Positions 1-10,162 of a stretch of 64,000 nucleotides of DNA are shown piece after piece. The notes under the pieces were generated by a model. The model searched no databases and had not been told where the DNA came from. It saw nothing but the letters and a program-made list of their open reading frames with translations. Position 1 is the first letter of the stretch, and each line of letters begins with the position of its first letter. Where the stretch lies: positions 1 to 64,000 of the forward strand of contig NZ_JAANMS010000006.1 of NCBI RefSeq assembly GCF_011250565.1, read 5' to 3'. Position numbers and translations under genes: made by a program. This DNA comes from Nocardioides sp. IC4_145 (GTDB lineage: Bacteria > Actinomycetota > Actinomycetes > Propionibacteriales > Nocardioidaceae).

Positions 1-1880
<1,880 letters not shown>

Positions 1881-1884
<4 letters not shown>

Positions 1885-3371
1885 TGGTCGGTCTCCTGCC
1901 AGGTGCGGCCGTCACGCTCGACGAGGTCGGCGGCAGCGGTCGGGCCGGTCGAGCCGGCGGGGTAGGTCGCGGGCCGCTCCTCGAGCTCCGCGGAGCGCTG
2001 GGCCCAGCGGGCGAGGATCGGCTCCACCCAGGTCCAGGCGGCCTCCACCTCGTCGCGGCGCATGAACAGCGTCGGGTTGCCGCGCACGACGTCCATGAGC
2101 AGCCGCTCGTAGGCGTCCGGCGAGCGCTGGTCGAAGGCGGTGGCGTAGGAGAGGTCGAGCGAGACCGGCCGCAGCCGGATGCCACCCGGGCCGGGCTCCT
2201 TGGCGGTGAGGTGGAGCTTCATGCCCTCGTCGGGCTGGACCAGGATGTGCAGCCGGTTGGCCGTCGTCGTCCCCTCGCTCTGCGGGAACATCGCGTGCGG
2301 CGGCTCCTTGAAGACCACGACGATCTCCGAGGCGCGGTGGTCCAGCCGCTTGCCGGTGCGTAGGTAGAACGGCACGCCGGCCCAGCGCCAGTTCTGCACC
2401 TCGGCCTTGAGCGCCACGAACGTCTCGGTGCGGGTGTCCGCGTGGCCGACCTCGTCGGCGTACCCGTCGTAGACGCCGCGCACGGTGTCGCGGTCGACGT
2501 CGGCGGGGGTGAGCGGCTTGAGCGCCTGGAGGACCTTGAGCTTCTCGTCGCGGACGGTCTCGCGGCCGACGTACGTCGGAGGCTCCATGGCGACCAGGCA
2601 GAGCAGCTGCAGCAGGTGGTTCTGCACCATGTCGCGCAGCGCGCCGGCGTTGTCGTAGTAGGGGCCGCGCTTGCCGACGCCGACGGTCTCGGCGACGGTG
2701 ATCTGCACGTGGTCGACCCAGCGGCTGTTCCACAGCGGCTCGAGGAAGGCGTTGGCGAACCGCGTGACGAGCAGGTTCTGCACGCTCTCCTTGCCCAGGT
2801 AGTGGTCGATGCGGAAGACCTGGTGCTCGGCGAAGACCCGGCCGACCGCGTCGTTGACCGCGCGCGCGGAGGCGAGGTCGTGGCCGATCGGCTTCTCCAT
2901 GACGACGCGCGAGCGCTCGTCGACGAGGCCGAGCTCGTCGAGCCGCTCGCAGGTGGGGCCGAAGAGGCCGGGCGCGACCGCGAGGTAGTAGACGCGCACC
3001 GCCCGGTCGGCGCCGGGGCGGTCCTTGAGCAGGCCGTGCAGGTCGTGCCAGCCCTCCGGCTCGTGGGCGTCGAGCTCGAGGTGGTGCAGGCGGGACAGCA
3101 GGCGCTCGACGGCGGCCGGCTCGATCTCCTCGGCCGGGACGTGGGTCTCGAGCGCCGAGCGGACCAGCGTGCGGTAGCCGTCGGTGTCGATCGGGCTGCG
3201 GGAGACGCCGACGATCCGGTGGCCGGGGAGCAGCTGGCCCTCGCGGTCGCGGTGGTAGAGCGCGGGGAGCAGCTTGCGCAGCGCCAGGTCGCCGGTCCCG
3301 CCGAACACCGTGAAGTCGCAGTGCTCCGGAAGGGCCGCGTGCGGGTTCGGGGTGTCGGTGGTGGGGGCCAT
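1881..3371 (-). CDS. zwf: Glucose-6-phosphate 1-dehydrogenase
   Basis: Oxidises glucose-6-phosphate to 6-phosphogluconolactone with reduction of NAD(P)+, feeding both the oxidative pentose phosphate and Entner-Doudoroff routes. The 496-residue product is the usual family length. The N-terminal dinucleotide-binding loop reads [16 protein letters not shown] (about residues 24-39). The substrate and catalytic signature RIDHYLGKE lies near residue 190, after [10 protein letters not shown]. It is the first gene of a zwf-edd unit (4-base overlap) and is divergent from a ROK-family regulator. The short spacer between them carries repeated ACTTT elements that could be the operator. No OpcA or tal/tkt neighbours are present, so this looks like an ED-pathway copy; another zwf in the pentose phosphate cluster elsewhere is possible but cannot be seen here. 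Confidence 0.96.
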
Positions 3372-3454
3372 GCCTCCACGGTCCCAGGACTTTTGGATCG
3401 TTACAAGCCCACTTCGGACTTTTCGTGGACAAAGTACCGTGGTTTCATCCTCCA
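3372..3454. promoter_or_regulatory. Divergent zwf / ROK promoter region with putative operator
   Basis: The spacer between zwf (leftward) and the ROK regulator (rightward) has the direct repeat GGACTTTT at 3387-3394 and 3416-3423. It also has an inverted pair ACTTT (3418-3422) and AAAGT (3431-3435) separated by 8 bases. ROK repressors of the NagC/Mlc type bind AT-rich inverted repeats with similar spacing, so this is a reasonable autoregulatory and zwf-edd operator. The inverted repeat overlaps a possible upstream GTG at 3425, which favours the later GTG at 3455 as the ROK start. Confidence 0.5.
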
Positions 3455-4639
3455 GTGAGCATCTCCCCGGGTCCCGTCGAGACCACCGCCGGCGGTCTCC
3501 TGGCGCTCGTCCGCAGCGGCGAGGCCGCCACCCGCGCCGACCTCGGCCGCGCCACCGGGCTCTCCCGCAGCGCCGTGTCGCAGCGGGTCGCCGCGCTCGT
3601 CGGTGCCGGCCTGCTCGTCGAGGGCGGCGGTGTCGCCTCCACCGGCGGCCGGCCCGCCGGGGCGCTCGCCTTCAACGTCGACGCCGCCGTCGTCGTCGGC
3701 ATCGCGGTCGGCCGCTCACGCACCCAGGTCGGCGTCTTCGACCTCGAGGGCCGCGAGATCGTCGGCGACACCCGCGACCACGAGGTCGGGAGCGGGCCGG
3801 ACGAGGTGATGCCCGACGTCGCCGAGCGGCTGCGGACGCTGCTGGAGGGGATCGAGCCGCCCGTCCTCGGGATCGGCCTCTCCCTGCCCGGCACCGTCGA
3901 CCCCGAGCGGCGGGTCAGCGTCGACGCCCCGGTCATGAAGGGCTGGGACGGCGTGCCGCTCGCGCCGTACCTCACCGGCGCGTGCACCGCCCCGCTCCAC
4001 CTCACCAACGACACCTCGGCCCTGACCCGCTCCGAGCTGTTCGGGCCGGCGCCGCTCGGCAGCGACGTGCTCGTCGTCAAGGCCTCCACCGGTCTCGGCA
4101 TCGGCGTCATCGCCGACGGCCGCCTCGTCAACGGCTCACGCGGGGTCACCGGCGAGCTCGGCCACACCCGGGTCGAGGGCGCGGACGAGCTGCTGTGCCG
4201 CTGCGGCGCGCACGGCTGCCTCGAGACCGTCGCCGCGGGCTGGGCGATGGTCAACCGGCTCGTCGAGGGCGGCGCCGAGGCCCGCCACGTGCGCGACCTC
4301 GTCGGCCTGGCGCTCGACGGCGACCCGGTCGCCCGCAGCCTGCTGCGCGAGAGCGGACGGCGCGTCGGCGAGGTGCTCGCCGTCGCCGTCAACCTGCTCC
4401 ACCCGCAGACCGTCGTCGTCGGCGGCGACATGGGCTCCGCGTTCGACCTCTACACGGCCGGCATGCGCGAGTCCGTCTACGCCCGCGCCGCCGGCTCGGT
4501 CACCCGCGACCTCCGCTTCGCCCCCGCCGCTCACGGCGACTCCGCCGGCCTCGTCGGCTGCGCCGCCCTCGTCATCGACCACGAGCTCTCCCCCGCCGCC
4601 GTCGACGCGCGGTTGCGGGCGGCTCGCGCGGAGGCCTGA
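3455..4639 (+). CDS. ROK-family transcriptional regulator
   Basis: A 394-residue protein read from GTG 3455; an in-frame GTG at 3425 would add ten residues but overlaps the likely operator. The N terminus carries a winged helix (roughly residues 15-65, with [29 protein letters not shown]). It is followed by a sugar-kinase-like ROK domain with the DxGxT-type loop replaced by [13 protein letters not shown], and the zinc-binding signature [13 protein letters not shown] (CxCGxxGCxE). The missing first DxGxT acid and the HTH make a regulator more likely than a glucokinase. Divergence from zwf-edd suggests it controls sugar entry into the Entner-Doudoroff route, with a sugar or sugar phosphate as effector. 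The effector is not deducible from sequence. Confidence 0.88.
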   Translation: MSISPGPVETTAGGLLALVRSGEAATRADLGRATGLSRSAVSQRVAALVGAGLLVEGGGVASTGGRPAGALAFNVDAAVVVGIAVGRSRTQVGVFDLEGREIVGDTRDHEVGSGPDEVMPDVAERLRTLLEGIEPPVLGIGLSLPGTVDPERRVSVDAPVMKGWDGVPLAPYLTGACTAPLHLTNDTSALTRSELFGPAPLGSDVLVVKASTGLGIGVIADGRLVNGSRGVTGELGHTRVEGADELLCRCGAHGCLETVAAGWAMVNRLVEGGAEARHVRDLVGLALDGDPVARSLLRESGRRVGEVLAVAVNLLHPQTVVVGGDMGSAFDLYTAGMRESVYARAAGSVTRDLRFAPAAHGDSAGLVGCAALVIDHELSPAAVDARLRAARAEA

Positions 4640-4658
4640 ACGGCTGATGCGTGCGTCT

Positions 4659-4717
4659 CACCTATAGGTGGTACGCACACGCTTCCGGGCCGATGCATCG
4701 CCCCAGAAGCGGGTGCG
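4659..4717. repeat. Two palindromes downstream of the ROK gene
   Basis: CACCTATAGGTG at 4659-4670 is a perfect 12-base palindrome. Directly after it, an imperfect inverted repeat has a left arm at 4674-4690 (CGCACACGCTTCCGGGC) and a right arm at 4701-4717 (complementary apart from two mismatches), around the self-complementary centre CGATGCATCG at 4691-4700. It lies between convergent genes (ROK rightward, LapA-like leftward), so it may act as a bidirectional terminator or be a REP-like element. No function is proven. Confidence 0.55.
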
Positions 4718-4761
4718 AAGGCCCAGAACCTGGCGTCTAGATACCCCGAGGGGGTACGCCG

Positions 4762-5160
4762 TCAGCGGCGGCCGCGCTTGGTCTCGCGGCGGACGCGACG
4801 GCGGACCTGCCAGAGGCGGAGCGTGCCGGCGAGGGCGGTCAGCAGCAGGCCGGCGGCGACAGCGATCAGCAGGGCGACGGCCAGCGGGGTCTCGCCCTCG
4901 AAGCCGAGGAAGCGGACGAGCACCGGCTCGGTGTTCTGCGCGATGAAGACGACGAGCAGCACCAGCACGATGCCGAACGCGACGATCGCCGCCCACACGC
5001 CGCTGGTGAGCGAGCCGCGGAGCGGGTCACCCGACGCCGGGGCGGCGGGCCCGGACGCAGGCCCGGGCGACGGCGTGGCGGAGGGTGCGGACGAGGACAC
5101 CGGTCCCGGGTCGACCGGGGTCGACGGGCCGGCGGGAGGCTCTTCGGACGGGTGCGTCAT
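4762..5160 (-). CDS. LapA/DUF1049-family small membrane protein
   Basis: A 132-residue protein from an ATG giving MTHPSEEPPAG. The first ~45 residues are Pro/Ser/Ala-rich and probably disordered. Two membrane segments follow, GVWAAIVAFGIVLVLLVVFIAQ (about 54-75) and TPLAVALLIAVAAGLLLTALAG (about 91-112). The loop FIAQNTEPVLVRFLGFEGE matches the Q-N-x(3)-V-x-V-x-F core of the LapA domain, and the C terminus is strongly basic (RRRVRRETKRGRR). LapA-domain proteins in Gram-negatives are linked to LPS assembly; the role in actinobacteria is unknown. The longer upstream frame is ignored because it would run through the region of the divergent gene and lacks family similarity. Confidence 0.75.
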   Translation of the reverse strand: MTHPSEEPPAGPSTPVDPGPVSSSAPSATPSPGPASGPAAPASGDPLRGSLTSGVWAAIVAFGIVLVLLVVFIAQNTEPVLVRFLGFEGETPLAVALLIAVAAGLLLTALAGTLRLWQVRRRVRRETKRGRR

Positions 5161-5241
5161 GTCGGTCCGGTACCCAACCGCGCCGTGACCGAGATCGCGT
5201 CCGGCCCGGCTGGCACGACCCCGCGCGGATGGGGTACTTCC

Positions 5242-5856
5242 ATGCCCGTGACAGCCCAGCCCCTCGCCCCCGGACCGGACCTCGCACCGGTCGGCGTCGG
5301 GCCCTCGACGGCCGCCGGACCGCACCTCCGCCTGGTGCCGACGGCGCCCGAGCCCGACGCCCAACCCAATGACCAGCCCACCACAGCCAGCTCACCCCGC
5401 CGCGACGACACCGGCCCGCCGGCACTCGCAGCAGGCGAGCCGTTGCCCCCCGTCGCCGCACCCGGTACGCCGTGGCGCGCGGCACTGCCGGTCTACGCCC
5501 GCGAGCCGGCGTGGCAGCTCGCGCTCGCGCACGCGTGGCTGGTGCTGCTCGGCCCGGTGCTGGTCCTGCTCCCCGGCCCGATCGCCACGGACGTCGGGCT
5601 GGCGCTCGGCCTGGCCACGGCCGTGCTGTGGCTGGTGGCGGCGGTCCGCGACCTGGCCGACCTGCGCGGCTGGGGCCGCGTGGTGGGCGTGCGGGCGACC
5701 GCGCGGATGGTCCTCCACCTGGCCACGAAGGGACCGTGGGGCTACCTCGGCGTCCGGGGACGGCGTACCGGTGAGTGGGCGCCGTTCCTCGCCTGCACCG
5801 CCGCGTGGTGGGCGGCCGCGGTGACCACCGGCCTCGCGCTGCTCCTCCACGGGTGA
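5242..5856 (+). CDS. Hypothetical membrane protein
   Basis: Read from ATG 5242 (MPVTAQPLAPGPDLAPV, 204 residues); an ATG at 5152 would overlap the divergent LapA-like gene. The first ~85 residues are Pro/Ala-rich and look disordered. A hydrophobic stretch follows, LALAHAWLVLLGPVLVLLPGPIATDVGLALGLATAVLWLVAAVRDL in two membrane passes of which only the start is quoted reliably, and the C terminus ends in a further segment, AAWWAAAVTTGLALLLHG. I recognise no family. It lies 27 bases before the next, also membrane-bound, gene and could be co-transcribed with it. Confidence 0.6.
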   Translation: MPVTAQPLAPGPDLAPVGVGPSTAAGPHLRLVPTAPEPDAQPNDQPTTASSPRRDDTGPPALAAGEPLPPVAAPGTPWRAALPVYAREPAWQLALAHAWLVLLGPVLVLLPGPIATDVGLALGLATAVLWLVAAVRDLADLRGWGRVVGVRATARMVLHLATKGPWGYLGVRGRRTGEWAPFLACTAAWWAAAVTTGLALLLHG

Positions 5857-5883
5857 GAGGACCGGTCGGGTAGAACGGGGCTG

Positions 5884-8034
5884 GTGAGCACTCGGCGGCG
5901 CCTGCGGACGATCGCCGGCCTGGTGGTCCTGCTCGGCGCGCTGCTCGCGGTGCTGCCGGCCCTCGACGACGCGGCAGCGGGCCGCACCCACCGCGCGCCG
6001 GTGCTGCTGGTCGGGCCGGAGGTCGTCGTCGGGCCGCTCGCGGACGACGTCGACGCGCTGCCGGACACGCCCTTCGACGCCCGGCCCGCGGACGACCGGG
6101 TCGAGGCGGAGCGGGCGCTGGCCGACGGCGACGTGGTCGCGGTGGTCGTCATCGACCTGCGCAGCACCGAGGACACCCTGCTCCTGCCCCGCCTGCGCAC
6201 GCCCGAGCTCGACCGGGCGCTCGTGCGGGAGGTCCGCGCCGCGGAGGAGCGCCGCGGCCGCACGGTCACTGTCGAGCGTGCCGGCCCTGCTCGCGACGCC
6301 CCGGCGTACGACGTGCTGGGCCTCGCCGCCGCTGCCGGCGGGTTCGTCCTGGTGCTGGCGGTGTCGCTGGTGTGGGGGCCGTTCGCCCGCACGCTCCCGC
6401 GGGGCCTGCTCCGGCTGATCGCCGTCGGCACGCTCGCCGCGGTCGCGGCCGGCCTCGCCCCGCTGCTGCCCGGCGTGCCCGGGAGCGCGGCGGCCGAGGT
6501 CGCGGCCGTGCTGGCGCTCGGGGTCCTGGCCGCCGGGCTGCTGACCCTGGCCCTGGAGGCGCTCCTCGGCCTCGCCGGCCTGCTGCTCGGCGCGGCGGTG
6601 CTCCTCGTGCTGCCCGCCCCCCTGCTGGTGGCCGACGACCCGCTGCTGCTGCCCGGACCGTGGGCGGACCTGGTGCGCTTGACCAGCGCCGGGGCGGCGG
6701 CCGAGGGCGTCCGCGACGTCGCGGCCGGCGGCGCTTCCGGCCGCGCGCTCTGGTTCCTCGGAGCGGTCGCCGCCACCGGCCTGCTCGTCCTGGCGCTCAC
6801 CCGGTTCGACGGCGTTCGGCACAGCCCCGCGGTCACCGGCCCGGGCCGGCCTGCCGACGACGTGCCGACCAGCGGTCGCTGGCGGCTCCAGCTGGTCGCG
6901 GTGCTGGCCGCGCTCGCCGCCGGCACGGTGCTCACCCTGACTCTGCTGCCGGGTGCCGACGGCGCCGACGGGGACTCGGCGTACCCGAGCCTCGCCTCGA
7001 CCACCACCTGCGAGCCGACCGGCCCGGTCCGCACCGTCGCCGACCTCAACCGGGTCACCGAGCTGCGCGGGTCGCCGCAGTTCCGGGGCGGCGACGTCGG
7101 CGCGCAGGCGGAGCTGCAGGACGGTCGCCGCCTGTGGGTCTTCGGCGACACGCTGCGCGGGACCGGCGGCGGGGAACGGTTCGTCCGCAACTCGATGCTC
7201 GTCGTCGAGCCCGGCTGCCTGCGGGTCGTCGTCCCGGCCGGCGGCGGTGCGGTGATCCCCGACCGCGACCGCGAGGTCGGCTACTGGCCGATGTCGGTCG
7301 TCGTCGACGGGCGCCCCGGCTACGACCTGGTCACCGTCACCGCCCAGCGGGTGCGGTCCACCGACCGCGACGACGCCTTCGGCTTCGAGAACATCGGTCC
7401 CGCCGTCGCCCTCTTCGTCGTCCCCGAGGGCGGCACCCCCCAGCTCGTCGACCGGGTCGACGTCGGCCCCGACTCCGCCGACACCACGCGGCCGATGTGG
7501 GGGGCGGCGGCCGAGCGGCACGACGGCTGGCTCCACCTGTACGGCACCGCGCGGCCCGACACCGGGATGCCGACCGGCTTCTCGCTCCAGGTCGCCCGGG
7601 TCCGCCCCGACGACGTGCTCGAGCCCGACCGCTGGCGCTACTGGGACGGCACCGCCTGGGTGCGCGACCCGGCCGCCGCCGCAGAGCTCGTCCGGGCCGC
7701 GGGCGGCACGTCCCAGACGCTGAGCGTCTTCGAGCGCGACGGCCGGTGGTACGCCTTCAGCAAGCGCGACGAGTTCCTCGGATCCGACCTGGTCTTCTGG
7801 ACCGCCCCCGCCCCGACCGGGCCGTTCACCGCGCAGCCGCCCGTGGCCGACCTGCCCACCGACAGCACCACCGGCGAGCTGCGCTACATGCCCCTCGCGC
7901 ACCCCGACCTGCTCCCCCGGCCGCGGTCGGTGGTCGTGTCGTACAGCCGGAACCGCACCGACGTCGGCGAGGTCCTCGACGACCCGCTGCTCTACCGCCC
8001 GCGCTTCCTGCGGGTGCCGCTGCCCGTGGACTGA
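5884..8034 (+). CDS. Polytopic membrane protein with C-terminal DUF4185-like domain
   Basis: A 716-residue product from GTG 5884. Residue layout: a membrane anchor at about 10-28; an extracytoplasmic domain at about 35-140; a cluster of four or five membrane segments at about 145-308; another at about 333-355; then a soluble C-terminal region of about 340 residues. The first half resembles the membrane part of ABC-2-type or YhgE/Pip-type proteins (anchor, outside loop, helical bundle). The C-terminal part reads like a DUF4185/propeller-type carbohydrate-active fold, with WVFGDTLRG, FVRNSMLVVEPGC, GYWPMSVVVDG, WGAAAERHDGWLHLYGTAR and LHLYG/YAFSKRDE blades. Orientation after the last helix would place it outside the cell. 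Function is unknown; a surface glycan-binding or hydrolytic role is inference only. Confidence 0.65.
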   Translation: MSTRRRLRTIAGLVVLLGALLAVLPALDDAAAGRTHRAPVLLVGPEVVVGPLADDVDALPDTPFDARPADDRVEAERALADGDVVAVVVIDLRSTEDTLLLPRLRTPELDRALVREVRAAEERRGRTVTVERAGPARDAPAYDVLGLAAAAGGFVLVLAVSLVWGPFARTLPRGLLRLIAVGTLAAVAAGLAPLLPGVPGSAAAEVAAVLALGVLAAGLLTLALEALLGLAGLLLGAAVLLVLPAPLLVADDPLLLPGPWADLVRLTSAGAAAEGVRDVAAGGASGRALWFLGAVAATGLLVLALTRFDGVRHSPAVTGPGRPADDVPTSGRWRLQLVAVLAALAAGTVLTLTLLPGADGADGDSAYPSLASTTTCEPTGPVRTVADLNRVTELRGSPQFRGGDVGAQAELQDGRRLWVFGDTLRGTGGGERFVRNSMLVVEPGCLRVVVPAGGGAVIPDRDREVGYWPMSVVVDGRPGYDLVTVTAQRVRSTDRDDAFGFENIGPAVALFVVPEGGTPQLVDRVDVGPDSADTTRPMWGAAAERHDGWLHLYGTARPDTGMPTGFSLQVARVRPDDVLEPDRWRYWDGTAWVRDPAAAAELVRAAGGTSQTLSVFERDGRWYAFSKRDEFLGSDLVFWTAPAPTGPFTAQPPVADLPTDSTTGELRYMPLAHPDLLPRPRSVVVSYSRNRTDVGEVLDDPLLYRPRFLRVPLPVD

Positions 8035-8070
8035 CGGGCGGCCCGCCGGGCCGGGTGGCATGGTCGGGGC

Positions 8071-8508
8071 ATGGAGCGAGACCGCGACCGCAACGCCCAG
8101 GGCCGCGCCGAGCAGGCGCGGCCCCGCGACGAGCTGGGCCGGCCGCTGGCGTACGGCCAGCCCGGCGTCGAGCCGATCTCCGAGGAGCCGCTCTCCGGCG
8201 AGGGCACCGTCGCCTACGCCCGGACGCTGCTCGACCAGGGCCGGCCGTTCGCGGCCCACGAGGCGCTCGAGGTCCGCTGGAAGTCCGGCCCGGAGGACGA
8301 GCGGCCGCTGTGGCAGGGGCTCGCCCAGCTGTGCGTCGGCCTCACCCACGCCGCCCGCGGCAACGCCGTCGGTGCGGCCCGGCTGGTCGAGCGCGGCGCC
8401 GACAACCTCACGACGTACGCCGACACCGGTGGCCCGACGTACGGCCTCGACCTGCCGGCAGTCGTCGCCTGCGCCAGCGCCCGCGTCGACCAGCCCCGCA
8501 CCGGCTGA
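8071..8508 (+). CDS. DUF309 family protein
   Basis: A 145-residue cytosolic protein from ATG 8071. The second half has the helical DUF309 core: TLLDQGRPFAAHEALEVRWKSG, then ERPLWQGLAQLCVGLTHAARGN and GAARLVERGADNL. DUF309 proteins are small, all-helical and sometimes called predicted metal-dependent hydrolases because of the conserved HE and W/Q residues; no activity is established. A strong hairpin at 8630-8660 ends the transcript. Confidence 0.82.
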   Translation: MERDRDRNAQGRAEQARPRDELGRPLAYGQPGVEPISEEPLSGEGTVAYARTLLDQGRPFAAHEALEVRWKSGPEDERPLWQGLAQLCVGLTHAARGNAVGAARLVERGADNLTTYADTGGPTYGLDLPAVVACASARVDQPRTG

Positions 8509-8629
8509 GACCGTCGCTCCGAGCGACTTCCTGTGGGGCAGGTCACTGCCTGCTGACCCGCCCCCGACGACCGGACACGACCCACACGGAAGAGACCCCG
8601 GACCCGGCCGACACCCACCGGGAAACGAC

Positions 8630-8660
8630 GAAGGCCCCGGGTCGTGGACCCGGGGCCTTC
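8630..8660. terminator. Strong hairpin between DUF309 gene and tRNA-Leu
   Basis: Perfect 14-base stem, GAAGGCCCCGGGTC at 8630-8643 pairing with 8647-8660 around a three-base loop. It lies 121 bases after the rightward DUF309 gene and just beyond the 3' end of the leftward tRNA-Leu, so it can terminate both. There is no clear T tract, as is common in high G+C actinobacteria. Confidence 0.75.
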
Positions 8661-8672
8661 GGTTGCTCGACG

Positions 8673-8756
8673 TGCGCGAGGGGGGAGTTGAACCCCCACG
8701 CCCTTTCGGGCACACGGACCTGAACCGTGCGCGTCTGCCTATTCCGCCACTCGCGC
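8673..8756 (-). tRNA. tRNA-Leu (anticodon CAG)
   Basis: The reverse strand folds into an 84-nt class II tRNA. The acceptor stem GCGCGAG pairs with CTCGCGC plus discriminator A. The anticodon stem-loop CACGG-TTCAGGT-CCGTG has anticodon CAG. The long variable arm TGCCCGAAAGGGCGT is characteristic of leucine tRNAs, and the T arm GGGGGTTCAACTCCCCC is perfect. CCA is not encoded. A tRNA-Leu at this spot, beside fhaA, is also found in mycobacteria. Confidence 0.97.
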
Positions 8757-8952
8757 GTGAAGCCCCGCAAGGTTAGCCCAGCGCGTGAGGTCCGGCCAAA
8801 CCGGGAACGGAGGGTGCGGGCCGCCGGACGACGACATGGTTACGATCGGTCGCGACCCGGCGGCCGGCAGGCCCGTCGGCCCTGCCCGGACGAGCATTCC
8901 GCCGCAGCGGCGGAGCGACGCAGAGCGACGACCTGGAAGGAGGCGGCGGGAC

Positions 8953-9681
8953 GTGGGTGGACTCTCCCGCCTCGAGCAGCGGCTCGAGCAGATGATCTCC
9001 GGTGCGTTCGCCAAGGCCTTCCGGTCCGCGGTGCAGCCGGTGGAGATCGCGGCCGCGCTGCAGCGCGAGGTCGACAACAACGCGCAGATCCTGTCCCGTG
9101 ACCGGCGGCTGGTGCCGAACGACTTCCACGTCGAGCTGTCGGCGCCGGACCTGGAGCGGCTGGCGCCGTACGACTCCGCGATGGCCGGCGAGCTGACGGC
9201 CCAGCTGCAGGACCACGCCGACAACCAGGGCTACGTCTTCCCGGGGCCGGTCAACATCGAGTTCGAGCCGGCCGAGGACCTCACGACCGGCCGGTTCCGG
9301 ATCCGCAGCCGCGCGCAGGCGCGGGTCACGGGCAACGCCACGCACACCCAGGTACGCCGCGCGCGGGCCGTGCTCGAGGTCAACGGCACCACCCAGCCGC
9401 TGCACCCGCCGGGGGTGGTCGTGGGGCGCGGCACCGAGGCGGACGTGCGGATCAACGACCCCGGCGTGAGCCGGCGGCACGTCGAGTTCGGCGTGACGAC
9501 CGAGCGGCGCGGCGACGAGGAGACCGTGCGGGTCGAGGTCCGCGACCTCGGCTCGACCAACGGCATGCTGGTCGACGGGCAGAAGATGGCCCGCGCGGCG
9601 CTGCACGACGGTGCCGAGGTGCGCATCGGCAACACCACCATGACGGTCCGCGTCGTCGAGGAGGACGCCTGGGATGTCTGA
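8953..9681 (+). CDS. fhaA: FHA-domain protein FhaA with N-terminal DUF3662 domain
   Basis: First gene of the envelope-growth operon; a 242-residue cytosolic phosphothreonine reader. I start it at GTG 8953, nine bases after a strong GGAAGGAGG (8935-8943), because the product MGGLSRLEQRLEQMISGAFAKAF matches the N terminus of the family; a longer frame from 8785 lacks such a site. Residues 1-120 are the DUF3662 domain (SRDRRLVPNDFHVELS). The C-terminal FHA domain has VVVGRGTEADVRINDPGVSRRH and DLGSTNGMLVDG, including the conserved R, S, H and N residues. The M. tuberculosis FhaA has a long linker between the two domains; here the linker is short. In mycobacteria it binds the phosphorylated pseudokinase domain attached to MurJ and damps peptidoglycan synthesis. 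The equivalent partner here is the gene at 51199-53145. Confidence 0.93.
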   Translation: MGGLSRLEQRLEQMISGAFAKAFRSAVQPVEIAAALQREVDNNAQILSRDRRLVPNDFHVELSAPDLERLAPYDSAMAGELTAQLQDHADNQGYVFPGPVNIEFEPAEDLTTGRFRIRSRAQARVTGNATHTQVRRARAVLEVNGTTQPLHPPGVVVGRGTEADVRINDPGVSRRHVEFGVTTERRGDEETVRVEVRDLGSTNGMLVDGQKMARAALHDGAEVRIGNTTMTVRVVEEDAWDV

Positions 9682-10162
9682 GCTGACGCTCTTCCTCATC
9701 CGGGTCGCCTACCTGGCCATCCTGTGGATCTTCGTGCTGTCCGCGATCTCGGTGATCCGGTCCGACATGTTCGGCGCGCGCGTGCCCGAGGCGGCCCGCG
9801 GCACCACCGAGCCGCGGGGCCGGGCCGCCAAGCGCAAGGGCAAGAACAAGCCGCCGGCCAAGCGCCGCGGCTCGCCGACCCACGTGATCGTCACCGAGGG
9901 CAGCAACGTCGGCGAGCGCGCGGAGCTGGACCAGGCGCCGATCCTCATCGGCCGCGGCACGGACGCCGCGATCCGGCTCGACGACGACTACGTCTCCACC
10001 CGGCACGCCCGGATCGCCGCCTCCGGCGACCAGTGGTTCGTCGAGGACCTCGGCTCCACCAACGGCACCTACATCGGCAGCGTGCGGATCACGCAGCCCA
10101 CGACGGTCACCCTCGGCACCCAGGTGCGGATCGGGAAGACCATCCTGGAGCTGCGGAAGTGA
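9674..10162 (+). CDS. fhaB: FHA-domain membrane protein FhaB (FipA)
   Basis: A 162-residue protein with one N-terminal membrane helix (LFLIRVAYLAILWIFVLSAISVI, about 5-27), a basic linker (RAAKRKGKNKPPAKRRG) and a C-terminal FHA domain (ILIGRGTDAAIRLDDDYVSTRHARI, DLGSTNGTYIG). It recognises phosphothreonine on partners of the kinases encoded downstream. In M. tuberculosis it links PknA/PknB signalling to septum proteins. Its ATG overlaps the end of fhaA by eight bases, and its stop overlaps the next start as GTGA. Confidence 0.95.
   Translation: MSELTLFLIRVAYLAILWIFVLSAISVIRSDMFGARVPEAARGTTEPRGRAAKRKGKNKPPAKRRGSPTHVIVTEGSNVGERAELDQAPILIGRGTDAAIRLDDDYVSTRHARIAASGDQWFVEDLGSTNGTYIGSVRITQPTTVTLGTQVRIGKTILELRK

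Noticed and set aside
4658-4996. Reverse-strand frame covering the palindromes at 4659-4717
   Set aside because: Its end is encoded by the inverted repeat itself and the rest overlaps the LapA-like gene in another frame.
5392-8715. Very long reverse-strand frame (about 1100 codons)
   Set aside because: Low-complexity, Gly/Arg/Gln-rich translation without domains, opposite several genes with clear family motifs and running into tRNA-Leu. It is an antisense artefact of high G+C.
8785-8952. Longer N terminus for FhaA
   Set aside because: The added residues are unlike the family, and a much stronger ribosome-binding site precedes GTG 8953.
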